Position numbers and translations under genes: made by a program
The notes under the pieces: model-generated
Database searches by the model: none
What the model saw: the letters and a program-made list of their open reading frames with translations, nothing else
Told to the model about the DNA's origin: nothing
Assembly (NCBI RefSeq): GCF_001420695.1
Contig: NZ_LJJB01000013.1
Coordinates: forward strand, 1,581,731 to 1,645,730
DNA: 64,000 nt
From: Brevibacillus choshinensis
GTDB lineage: Bacteria > Bacillota > Bacilli > Brevibacillales > Brevibacillaceae
Reading direction: 5' to 3'
Shown: positions 45,147 to 53,344 of the stretch, piece by piece
Layout of the letters: the number at the start of each line of letters is the position of its first letter
Position numbering within the stretch: the stretch's first letter is position 1

Positions 45147-45617
45147 TCAGATAAAAGCTACAGCCATGAGCAAAAGGCTCGTTCCCCCTGCAATAAAAGG
45201 GGCCAAAGGAATTTCTCGTCCTGCTGCCCGTTTTCCCGACCATTTTGTCGCCAACCAGATGGGAATGACGATGAGGCCTGCCAGCAAGTAGGTGAAGCAC
45301 AAAATATATAAGCCTGCTTTCCACCCGACTGCTGCCCCTACCAGCGCAAACAGCTTGATGTCTCCTCCGCCCAATTGCCCATTGCTCACCACCGCCATCA
45401 CTAAGGAGATACCCCCTGTCACCACGACACCTAACGCATACATAGTCCATTGGTCCGTATGGGCAAACGCGTGGTAGATGAGAAAATAGGCGATTCCTGG
45501 CAGGGTGAGCCAGTCGTAAATGAGGCGACTGCGCAGATCGGTGTAGACGGCAATCATCATGACGAGAAGCACCGGAACAATGACGAAATTGGACAGCACC
45601 CCTTGCACCCCTTCCAT
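45147..45617 (-). CDS. tadV: Prepilin peptidase TadV/CpaA (A24 family)
   Basis: About 156 residues from ATG 45617; a GTG six codons later has a better ribosome site (GGAAGGGG) and may be the true start. Catalytic aspartates are in VYTDLRSRLIYDWLTLP and in the GxGD-type motif LGGGDIKLFALVGAAVGW. Six membrane helices. It cleaves and prepares Flp and TadE. First gene of the cluster. Confidence 0.9.
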   Translation of the reverse strand: MEGVQGVLSNFVIVPVLLVMMIAVYTDLRSRLIYDWLTLPGIAYFLIYHAFAHTDQWTMYALGVVVTGGISLVMAVVSNGQLGGGDIKLFALVGAAVGWKAGLYILCFTYLLAGLIVIPIWLATKWSGKRAAGREIPLAPFIAGGTSLLLMAVAFI

Positions 45618-45832
45618 CTTTTGGAGAAACGTATCACACTCACAGACGGAAAAATGGGAAATTTTGTTGCATGTACATCTTAAAATTTTTGGGATTTTTT
45701 TCAATATATTTTTTCTACTCAATAGAAATCTGTCGAAATGTAGCTTAATCGGAGGAAAATATTCATTACTCCTGGCCCGTGTAACTGTTGGCATTTTGTG
45801 AAAAAATAACCAGAAGGACAGGAGGTGATAAG

Positions 45833-46024
45833 ATGTCGGATATCAAGGTTTTGGATAATGGTCCCTTGTTGGTCACGGGAGAGTTCACCCTGTTGGATGG
45901 TGAAGGAAATCCCATGGAAACAAAAGCGCAGGTCCATCTTTGTAGATGCGGTTTGTCCTCGAACAAACCGTACTGTAACGGGGCACATAAAGGGCAGTTT
46001 GAGAGTGTCGTGAGAGCGAAGTAG
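45833..46024 (+). CDS. CDGSH iron-sulfur domain protein
   Basis: 63 residues from ATG 45833, right after an excellent site AGGAGGTGATAAG. The cluster-binding pattern is CRCGLSSNKPYCNGAH, i.e. Cys-x-Cys-x2-Ser-x3-Pro-x-Cys-Asn-Gly-x2-His, holding a 2Fe-2S cluster with three Cys and one His. Asn replaces the Asp of CDGSH, as in many bacterial members. Cytoplasmic, redox or cluster-transfer role. Followed by a terminator. Confidence 0.92.
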   Translation: MSDIKVLDNGPLLVTGEFTLLDGEGNPMETKAQVHLCRCGLSSNKPYCNGAHKGQFESVVRAK

Positions 46025-46036
46025 TGTTCGAGTCGT

Positions 46037-46065
46037 AAGCCCTCTGTCTCAATGGAGGGCTTTTT
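46037..46065 (+). terminator. Terminator after CDGSH gene
   Basis: AAGCCCTC / GAGGGCTT followed by TTTTTGC, 12 bases behind the stop codon. Confidence 0.75.
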
Positions 46066-46115
46066 GCTATGATAATGGGGTCAAATTATCTTGCCTTTTT
46101 CGGGGGTGGCAGCAC

Positions 46116-46436
46116 ATGCGAGAACATATGGAACTATCCGAGCTAAAATCGGAAATCGCCTACCAACCAGTGAGCCTGCTATTTGTAAAAATGGCCAACT
46201 GTGGTGTATGTGACGCGACATTCGAGAAAACAAAAGAGCTGCTGAAGAGCTATCCCCAGATCGAGTTTCTGGTAGCTTCTATTGAAAAGATACCGAGCCT
46301 GTCAGGGGAGTTTCTCATTTTCACTGCTCCAACCATCCTATTGTTCATGGGGGGAAAAGAGGTCTTCCGGCAGTCGCGGATTGTGGTGTTCGGGGATTTG
46401 GAAAGGGCTTTGCAGCTATCTGTGGAAGCACTTTGA
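46116..46436 (+). CDS. Thioredoxin-like protein
   Basis: 106 residues with a thioredoxin fold: VSLLFVKMANCGVCDATFEKT carries a CxxC motif (Cys-Gly-Val-Cys) and TAPTILLFMGGKEVFRQSR holds the cis-Pro loop. Likely a cytoplasmic YtpP-type thiol-disulfide protein. GGGGGTGG precedes ATG 46116. It has no partner gene in the strand direction. Confidence 0.88.
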   Translation: MREHMELSELKSEIAYQPVSLLFVKMANCGVCDATFEKTKELLKSYPQIEFLVASIEKIPSLSGEFLIFTAPTILLFMGGKEVFRQSRIVVFGDLERALQLSVEAL

Positions 46437-46694
46437 GAGAGACGATTCCCTTCACACTTTCCACAGCTTTGTCAGGAGCTCTTGCGCTCTGGACTCCACT
46501 TCTTGTCATTCCTTACCGATACTAATCGGGTAGAAGGCCGTATAAAACTCAATCGAGATTCAGCTGCTTGCGTTTTTCGATGAGAGGATACGGATTTTCA
46601 TACACCACTACCACATCTTCACGAGCATTTTGCAATCGTTTAGCATGATTTCTAATTATTTGTATTGTAATCGGTGTCTGACTGACTTTATCGC
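46437..46694. other. Intergenic region with possible decayed coding fragment
   Basis: On the minus strand a short frame ending at TGA 46551-46549 reads protein-like (REDVVVVYENPYPLIEKRK, then QLNLD) and stays open to the ggt terminator, but has no start with a ribosome site. It may be the tail of a lost gene. Nothing else was recognised here. Confidence 0.3.
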
Positions 46695-46736
46695 AAAAAA
46701 GAACCGTACGGAAGCTTTGGCTCCATACGGTTCTTC
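46695..46736 (-). terminator. Terminator of ggt
   Basis: GAACCGTATGGAG-CCAAAG-CTTCCGTACGGTTC on the minus strand followed by TTTTTTGCG, about 20 bases after the ggt stop. Confidence 0.85.
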
Positions 46737-46751
46737 TTTAGGCTTTTGTTC

Positions 46752-48362
46752 TTACCACGCCGCGATGCAGCTGTCCGTACGCATGTCGGTACCGCCGCTC
46801 AGCACGCCGTTTTCATCACGCCAGATGATCTGACCGCGACCAAAGTAGTTGCCCAGCTGTGCCCATTTGATTTGGTGGCCTTTACGCTCTAAAGCCATCG
46901 CCAAATGCTCAGGGAAGTGGCGCTCCAGCTCAACGACCTTGCCTTCCGTCCACTGCCAACGAGGAGCATCCAGAGAAGCTTGTGGATTGAGGTGGAAGTC
47001 GATGGTGTTCATCACGACCTGTACGTGTCCTTGCGGCTGCATGAAGCCACCCATGACGCCAAACGGTCCTACTGCTTTGCCATCTTTGGTCAGGAAGCCT
47101 GGGATAATCGTGTGGAACGTTCTTTTTCCTGGCTCCAATCGGTTGTCGTGAGCAGGGTCCAGCGAGAAGTTGTGTCCGCGGTTTTGCAAGGAAATGCCTG
47201 TTCCTGGAACGACTACACCAGAGCCAAAGCCCATGTAGTTACTTTGAATAAACGATACCATGTTGCCTTCACCGTCAGCAGTTGCCAGATACACAGTACC
47301 ACTGGAACGTGGGTTTCCTGGCTCTGGAGTCAGCGCTTCGTCTCCGATCAATGCACGGCGAGTGTTCGCGTATTCCTCTGCGAGCAATTCTTCCGCTGTC
47401 ACGCTCATCTTGTCGGATTCAGTGATATATTTCAAACCATCCGTAAATGCCAGCTTCATCGCTTCAATCTGTTTGTGATAGGTTTCTGTCGTGTCTTTGG
47501 CATCGAAGTCAAAGCCTTTGAGGATATTCAGTGCCATCAGGGCAATCATACCTTGACCGTTCGGCGGAATCTCCCACACGTCATAACCACGATAATTTAC
47601 ACTCAGTGGTTTGACCCACTCTGGTTCAAATGCAGCCAAATCTTCCTTGGTCAAAAAGCCACCGCACTCGCGGGAGAACGCATCGATCTTCTCCGCCAGC
47701 TCTCCACGGTAGAAGCTCTCACCATTTGTCTCTGCGATTTGACGCAGGGTAGCCGCATGTCCAGGGGATTTCCAAATGTCTCCGGCTTGCGGTACTTTTC
47801 CACCTGGAATGAACGTTTCAAACCAATGCGCAAATTCTGGTCCGGTGCAAAGTTTGGAAAACTTCTTGTATGCTACATTCCAGTAATGCGCGAGCGTAGG
47901 GGAAAGCGGATAGCCGTTTTCCGCATAATCGATCGCAGGCTTCAATACCTCCGTCAAAGGAAGACGACCAAAACGTTTGGACAAGGTAGCCCAAGCAGCA
48001 GGTGCACCCGGTACCGTCACTGGTGTCCAGCCGTATGTCGGCATTTCTTCATGTCCTTTTGCTTTTACAGCATCGATGGAAATGCTTTGCGGTGCTGGTC
48101 CACTCGCATTCAATCCGTACAGCTCATCTTTTACCCAAACCAACGCGAACGCGTCACCGCCGATGCCGTTGGACGTCGGTTCTACGACGGTCAGGCAAGC
48201 TGCCGTTGCAATAGCAGCGTCGATGGCGTTTCCGCCTTTTTTCAAGATATCTAGGCCTGCTTGTGCCGCCAACGGCTGAGAAGTTGCTACCATACCATTT
48301 GTGGCAAAGGTAGTCATGCGTCGTGATGCATACGGGTATTCCATTGCGTCAAAATGTGCCAT
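46752..48362 (-). CDS. ggt: Gamma-glutamyltransferase family protein (YwrD-like)
   Basis: About 536 residues from ATG 48362 (AAGGAGGCAATAAGC upstream). Ntn-hydrolase: GGNAIDAAIATAACLTVVEPTSNGIGGDAF in the large subunit and the autoprocessing site before Thr in RSSGTVYLATADGEGNMVSF. No signal peptide is seen at this start, so it is probably cytoplasmic like YwrD rather than secreted. It hydrolyses or transfers gamma-glutamyl groups. It ends a unit with two chromate-type transporters and a peptide importer. Confidence 0.92.
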   Translation of the reverse strand: MAHFDAMEYPYASRRMTTFATNGMVATSQPLAAQAGLDILKKGGNAIDAAIATAACLTVVEPTSNGIGGDAFALVWVKDELYGLNASGPAPQSISIDAVKAKGHEEMPTYGWTPVTVPGAPAAWATLSKRFGRLPLTEVLKPAIDYAENGYPLSPTLAHYWNVAYKKFSKLCTGPEFAHWFETFIPGGKVPQAGDIWKSPGHAATLRQIAETNGESFYRGELAEKIDAFSRECGGFLTKEDLAAFEPEWVKPLSVNYRGYDVWEIPPNGQGMIALMALNILKGFDFDAKDTTETYHKQIEAMKLAFTDGLKYITESDKMSVTAEELLAEEYANTRRALIGDEALTPEPGNPRSSGTVYLATADGEGNMVSFIQSNYMGFGSGVVVPGTGISLQNRGHNFSLDPAHDNRLEPGKRTFHTIIPGFLTKDGKAVGPFGVMGGFMQPQGHVQVVMNTIDFHLNPQASLDAPRWQWTEGKVVELERHFPEHLAMALERKGHQIKWAQLGNYFGRGQIIWRDENGVLSGGTDMRTDSCIAAW

Positions 48363-48391
48363 GCTTATTGCCTCCTTGTGAACAGTAAATG

Positions 48392-48922
48392 CTAGCCAAT
48401 GAAGATAAACCCGTACACCATGGCCGCCACTATGACGATGGCAGGATGTACTTTCCAAGTTTCTAGGAGCAAGTACGAAGCCACGGACAGGATGATGGTT
48501 TGCATCCATCCGATTCCTTCTACAGCTCCCATGATGAATTGGTATGTCATGGTTCCCAAGAGTACAGTGACAATTGGACGAACCGATTGGGTCATGGCTT
48601 TTACTTGTGGTGCACTGCGGAAAAGATTAATGAATTGAAGCAGTAGAATCATGGCGATTGCGGTAGGAGCCACCGTTGCGAACAGCGCCACTGTCGCACC
48701 GGGTACACCTGCTACCTGATAGCCGACGTAGCCAGCCAGCTTCGTCGCAATCGGGCTGGGTAGAGCATTTCCTACCGCCAGCATTTCCCCGAATTCTTTT
48801 ACCGACATCCATTTGTAATGATCGACTACTTCATTTTGAATCAGTGGAATACTTGGCGGACCGCCGCCGTAGCCCAAGATGTTAGAGATGAAAAATGCCC
48901 AGAATAACTGAAGATAAATCAT
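48392..48922 (-). CDS. Chromate transporter family protein, half-size (second of pair)
   Basis: 176 residues with the CHR half-domain pattern GYGGGPPSIPLIQNEVV, FGEMLAVGNALPSPIATKLAGYVGY and later membrane helices. It overlaps the preceding half-size gene by 4 bases (ATGA). Paired short CHR proteins (YwrA/YwrB type) form heterodimers. True substrate may be an anion other than chromate. Confidence 0.9.
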   Translation of the reverse strand: MIYLQLFWAFFISNILGYGGGPPSIPLIQNEVVDHYKWMSVKEFGEMLAVGNALPSPIATKLAGYVGYQVAGVPGATVALFATVAPTAIAMILLLQFINLFRSAPQVKAMTQSVRPIVTVLLGTMTYQFIMGAVEGIGWMQTIILSVASYLLLETWKVHPAIVIVAAMVYGFIFIG

Positions 48923-49500
48923 GCCGCGCCCTCCTTGCCGTCCTTTTTCTTGCGCTTACGGACAGACCAGGTGGAGTAACCAAAGGAAATGACCAAGGCT
49001 ATACCCACAACAATACCCGGATGCCAGTCAAGAAAAAGTAATGCTACTAGGGAAAGGGCGAGTGAAATGCTTACGCCAGTCTTGTTGGATGCACCCTGCC
49101 ACGCCTTCTGCAGAAACTCCCAAGTGAGTACGCCCGTCATGACTGCGATCACAGGCCCAATCGCCTGAATCATTCCATAAACTCCAGGCGCATCCTTCCA
49201 CTTGTATATAACCTCCAGCAGAGCGATCATCAGGATCACGACAGGTAGCACGACACCGATATTCGCTACCAGTGCGCCCTTCCAGCCTTTTACCCTGTAG
49301 CCGATAAAAGCAGCCAGCTTGGTGGCAATCGGTCCTGGAAGTGCGTTACCTAGAGCCAGATTATCTGCAAAGTCTTCATCTGTAACCCATTTATACTTTT
49401 TCACGCACTCGGTGTGAAACAGGGGAACCATGGTAGGACCTCCCCCAAAACCGAAAATACCGATGCGGAAAAACGCGATAAAAAGTTGCCAGTAAATCAT
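48919..49500 (-). CDS. Chromate transporter family protein, half-size (first of pair)
   Basis: 193 residues, FGFGGGPTMVPLFHTECV and NLALGNALPGPIATKLAAFIGYRVKGW define the CHR half-domain; the end is very basic (WSVRKRKKKDGKEG), suggesting a cytoplasmic tail. It follows the peptide importer by 20 bases, so it likely shares that transcript. Confidence 0.9.
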   Translation of the reverse strand: MIYWQLFIAFFRIGIFGFGGGPTMVPLFHTECVKKYKWVTDEDFADNLALGNALPGPIATKLAAFIGYRVKGWKGALVANIGVVLPVVILMIALLEVIYKWKDAPGVYGMIQAIGPVIAVMTGVLTWEFLQKAWQGASNKTGVSISLALSLVALLFLDWHPGIVVGIALVISFGYSTWSVRKRKKKDGKEGAA

Positions 49501-49520
49501 TTTGTTCCTCCGTCCTGCCT

Positions 49521-50507
49521 CTAACGGCTGAGTTCACCCGATTGCACCAGATGGCAGGATACCAGTTGTCCGGCTCCGATATCGGCCAGACTCGGTACTG
49601 TCGTTTTACAAACATCCGTAGCGTAAGGACAACGCGGATGGAAGGTGCAACCGCTTGGGGGATTTGCCGGACTCGGCAGATCGCCTGTAAGCAAGATTCG
49701 TTCCCGTTTTTGACGGGGTTTGGCCACCGGAACTGCGGACAGCAAGGCCCGTGTATACGGATGGCTCGGATTTTCAAACAACGTACGTTTATCGGCAATT
49801 TCTACGACGCGGCCCAGATACATAACGGCGATTCGGTCGCACAAATGCTTGACTACTGACAAGTCATGAGAAATGAACATTAATGTCAGATTGAATTCTT
49901 TTTTCAAGTCTTTCAACAGATTGAGTACCTGCGACTGGATCGATACGTCCAGAGCCGATACAGGCTCATCGGCGATGATTAGCTTAGGTTTTACGACCAG
50001 AGCACGAGCAATTCCGATCCGTTGACGTTGTCCGCCTGAGAAGTCGTGTGGATGACGGTTCAAATGCTCTTTGCGAAGCCCAACGATCTCGATGATCTCT
50101 TCGATGGTTTTCTCACGCTCGGCTATGGTACCAATATTGTGCACCATGAGCGACTCCATCAAAATTTGCTTGATCGTCATGCGCGGGTTGAGAGAAGCGT
50201 ACGGATCTTGAAAAATCATTTGCAGATTTCTACGCATCTGGCGCATTTCTTCTTTTGGAAGCTTGGCCAGGTCCTTACCGTCGAACCATACTTCACCCGA
50301 GCTCGGTTCCAGCAGTCGCAAAATGCTTCGGCCCGTGGTAGATTTCCCACAGCCAGATTCACCTACGATTCCCAACGTTTCACCCGGGAACACTTGCAAG
50401 TCGATACCATCAACGGCTTTTACGTACCCCGTCGTCTTTTTCAAAAAACCGCCCTTGATGGGAAAATGTTGCTTTAACCCTTTTACTTCCAACAGAGGTG
50501 TCGTCAT
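49521..50507 (-). CDS. Peptide ABC transporter ATP-binding protein DppF/OppF
   Basis: About 328 residues from ATG 50507, overlapping the previous gene by 4 bases. Walker A VGESGCGKSTTGRS, signature FSGGQRQRIGIARAL, Walker B IIADEPVSALDVS, and the OppF C-terminal Cys-rich tail (TFHPRCPYATDVCK). Partner of the DppD-like ATPase. Confidence 0.94.
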   Translation of the reverse strand: MTTPLLEVKGLKQHFPIKGGFLKKTTGYVKAVDGIDLQVFPGETLGIVGESGCGKSTTGRSILRLLEPSSGEVWFDGKDLAKLPKEEMRQMRRNLQMIFQDPYASLNPRMTIKQILMESLMVHNIGTIAEREKTIEEIIEIVGLRKEHLNRHPHDFSGGQRQRIGIARALVVKPKLIIADEPVSALDVSIQSQVLNLLKDLKKEFNLTLMFISHDLSVVKHLCDRIAVMYLGRVVEIADKRTLFENPSHPYTRALLSAVPVAKPRQKRERILLTGDLPSPANPPSGCTFHPRCPYATDVCKTTVPSLADIGAGQLVSCHLVQSGELSR

Positions 50508-51478
50508 TCTTGTTCCCCCCCATCTGCATACAACCAACAGCGGCATTTTTGACCGTCCAGCTGTAACAGCTCAGGCGGCTGTTCATTACAGATCGCCATC
50601 GCTTTGGAACAACGCGGCGCAAATCGGCAACCTTTTGGCATTTGCTGTGGCAATGGAACTGCTCCCGGAATGGTCTCCAGGTACTCCCGCTCATCGTCAA
50701 GCTCCGGAATCGAATTCATCAGGCCAATGGTATATGGATGTTTTGGACTTTCAAACAAAGTATCAACGTCGGTTTCTTCTACGACCTGACCGGCGTACAT
50801 CACGATAACGCGATCGCACATCTCAGCAACGACACCCAGATCGTGTGTAATCAGCATGATCGATGTCCCTGTTTTTTCCTTGAGGTCACGCATCAGATCG
50901 AGGATTTGCGCCTGGATCGTCACGTCGAGAGCCGTTGTTGGCTCGTCCGCGATAATCAGCTTGGGATCACAAGACATCGCCATCGCGATCATGACCCGCT
51001 GACGCATACCACCGGAGAGCTGGTGCGGGAATTCGCCGTAGATTTCTTCGGCACGCGGCATCCCTACCGCTTTGAGCATAGCAATCGCCCGTTCTTTTGC
51101 TTGTGCCTTGCTCACTTTCATATGGAGCATGACTGCTTCTTCAATCTGTCTGCCTACTGTGTGGAGAGGATTGAGCGAAGTCATTGGCTCCTGGAAAATC
51201 ATTGCGATTTCGTTACCACGTACTCGCTGCATGTCTTTTTCCGACAGCCCCAGAACGTCTTTTCCGTTAAAGCGGATCGTGCCTTCCGTATTTCCGTTTG
51301 GCGGCAGCAACCGCATAATCGACAGGCTGGTTACGCTTTTCCCACAGCCTGATTCACCTACGACGCCGAGTGTTTCGCCGGCACGGATGGAGAAGTCGAC
51401 GCCGTCAACGACACTGACGACACCGCTGTCTGTGCGAAACCGGGTTCTCAGTTGTTCCACTTCCAAGATGGTCGTCAT
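50504..51478 (-). CDS. Peptide ABC transporter ATP-binding protein DppD/OppD
   Basis: About 324 residues from ATG 51478 (GAGGGAGTGG upstream). Walker A GESGCGKSVTSLSI, signature LSGGMRQRVMIAMAM, Walker B LIIADEPTTALDVT; C-terminal oligopeptide domain with Cys residues (CRFAPRCSKAMAICNEQPP). Works with DppF-like partner. Confidence 0.94.
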   Translation of the reverse strand: MTTILEVEQLRTRFRTDSGVVSVVDGVDFSIRAGETLGVVGESGCGKSVTSLSIMRLLPPNGNTEGTIRFNGKDVLGLSEKDMQRVRGNEIAMIFQEPMTSLNPLHTVGRQIEEAVMLHMKVSKAQAKERAIAMLKAVGMPRAEEIYGEFPHQLSGGMRQRVMIAMAMSCDPKLIIADEPTTALDVTIQAQILDLMRDLKEKTGTSIMLITHDLGVVAEMCDRVIVMYAGQVVEETDVDTLFESPKHPYTIGLMNSIPELDDEREYLETIPGAVPLPQQMPKGCRFAPRCSKAMAICNEQPPELLQLDGQKCRCWLYADGGEQE

Positions 51479-51497
51479 CTGCTCCACTCCCTCTGTT

Positions 51498-52328
51498 TTA
51501 TTTTCGTGACCGCGGATCTAGAACCTGTTGCAATCCATCACCCAACAAGTTGAAACCGAGCACGACCAAGAAGATGGCAATACCGGGATAGAAAGTAGCA
51601 TACGGTGCTACCGACATTAACGTTTGTGCCTGATTCAACATGCTACCCCACGATGGTGTAGGAGGTTGTACACCCAGTCCCAAATAGGAGAGAGAAGCCT
51701 CTGCGATGATACCCGATGCCATCGCCAGTGTGGCTTGAATCATGATAGGGTTGAGTGCGTTCGGTAAGATGTGACGGAAAATGATGCGTGCGTCTTTTAC
51801 ACCAACCGAGCGTGCTGCGTGAATGTACTCCATATTTCGAAGACTCAGTACTTGACCTCGTGTAATGCGGACAAAAGCGGGAGCAAACCCGATACCGATC
51901 GCCAGCATAGCGTTGCCGAATCCAGATCCGAGTACAGCGGAAATCGCGAGAGCCAAGATCAAGAACGGAAATGCCTGCATCGCATCAACGGTTCGCATAA
52001 CCACCCACTCGTCCCAAAAGCCGCGGTAATAACCAGATAAGAGCCCAATCGGTACACCAATCAGCATCGCGATCCCGACAGAAATCAATGCGGCTTCCAT
52101 GGAAATGCGCGCCCCGTAAACGACACGGGAGAAAATATCTCGACCGAGGTCATCCGTTCCAAACAGGTGATCGCCACCTGGAGCAAGCAGGATTTTGTTG
52201 TAATCTTGTGCGTTTGGATCGTACGGAGCAATCTGGGGAGCAAAGATCGCCACCACAATGAGTCCGAGAATAATCACCGCTCCGATGACGCCCAACCCGT
52301 TCCGGAGAAATTTGCCTAGGGTTTTCAT
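51498..52328 (-). CDS. Peptide ABC transporter permease DppC/OppC
   Basis: 276 residues, ATG 52328 overlapping the dppB stop in a TGATG junction. Six membrane helices; the inner loop FVRITRGQVLSLRNMEYIHAARSVGVKDARIIFRHILPN is the EAA motif of OppC. Confidence 0.94.
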   Translation of the reverse strand: MKTLGKFLRNGLGVIGAVIILGLIVVAIFAPQIAPYDPNAQDYNKILLAPGGDHLFGTDDLGRDIFSRVVYGARISMEAALISVGIAMLIGVPIGLLSGYYRGFWDEWVVMRTVDAMQAFPFLILALAISAVLGSGFGNAMLAIGIGFAPAFVRITRGQVLSLRNMEYIHAARSVGVKDARIIFRHILPNALNPIMIQATLAMASGIIAEASLSYLGLGVQPPTPSWGSMLNQAQTLMSVAPYATFYPGIAIFLVVLGFNLLGDGLQQVLDPRSRK

Positions 52329-53284
52329 CACTCACCCGCTCCTTTCCCGCTCTTGATGCGTGGGTCAATGACTGCGTACAAAATATCTACAGCCAGGTTT
52401 ACGATAACAACCAGTACAGCGGAGACGAGAATCGCACCTTGTACCGTTACATAATCCCGTTTGAATACTGATTCAACAATCAAACGACCAAAACCAGGGA
52501 TAGAAAAGATCGATTCCGTAATAACAAGACCACCTAAGAGACCTGCGATCATGAGACCGGATGTCGTTACGACTGGCACCATCGCGTTACGCAAGGCATG
52601 ACCCAGAATCGTACGTGCTTCGTTCAAGCCTTTTGCTTTTGCAGTGCGGATAAAGTCCATATTGACCACATCCAGCAACGAGGAGCGCAGCATACGCATG
52701 AGGACGGCCGATTCCCTCAGGCCAGTGGCCACACAGGGCAGAACCATTGCCATCAGGTTTTGCGTAGGATTTTCAAAGAAGGAAACGTAACCCGATGAAG
52801 GCAGCCATTGGTTCTCAACGGCAAAGTAGATGATCATCATCATGGCTAACCAAAAACTCGGGATACTCATACCTCCCAGTGCAGTAAAGGTACTCGTGTA
52901 GTCAATCCAGGTCCCACGTCGCGTCGCCGCCAGGATCCCCGCAGGAAATGCGATGAGTATCGCTACGAGAAACGTCCCGATTGTCAGCTCCACCGTTGCG
53001 GGTAGCCTTTGCTTAATCAATTCGGAGACCGGAATCCGGTCCGTAATGGACATTCCCAAATCACCCGTAACCACTTTTCCTAGCCAGGAAAAATATTGCA
53101 CCACGATCGGCTTGTCTAATCCCAGCTCCGTTCGTAGTGCCTGATAGGCTTCCGGTGTCGCTTCTTGTCCTAAAATGACCCGGGCAGGATCGCCCGGGAT
53201 CATATGGATCAAAGAGAACGTAAGAATCGACACCAGCAGGAGAATCGGGATTGTCAGCAGTAGCCGTCTGACCACAAACATCAT
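52328..53284 (-). CDS. Peptide ABC transporter permease DppB/OppB
   Basis: 318 residues; start region VVRRLLLTIPILLLVSILTFSLIHMIPGDPA and loop MRMLRSSLLDVVNMDFIRTAKAKGLNEARTILGHALRNA are typical DppB. GAGGAGG precedes the ATG at 53284. Confidence 0.95.
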   Translation of the reverse strand: MMFVVRRLLLTIPILLLVSILTFSLIHMIPGDPARVILGQEATPEAYQALRTELGLDKPIVVQYFSWLGKVVTGDLGMSITDRIPVSELIKQRLPATVELTIGTFLVAILIAFPAGILAATRRGTWIDYTSTFTALGGMSIPSFWLAMMMIIYFAVENQWLPSSGYVSFFENPTQNLMAMVLPCVATGLRESAVLMRMLRSSLLDVVNMDFIRTAKAKGLNEARTILGHALRNAMVPVVTTSGLMIAGLLGGLVITESIFSIPGFGRLIVESVFKRDYVTVQGAILVSAVLVVIVNLAVDILYAVIDPRIKSGKGAGE

Positions 53285-53344
53285 GACAATTCCTCCTCGC
53301 TCTTGCTGTTATAGTGTAGAAACTCTTGAAGTCGTAAGCTTAGC

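Noticed and set aside
46905-48254. 449-codon plus-strand frame opposite ggt
   Set aside because: Shadow of a clear gamma-glutamyltransferase; composition is not protein-like and no ribosome site is present.
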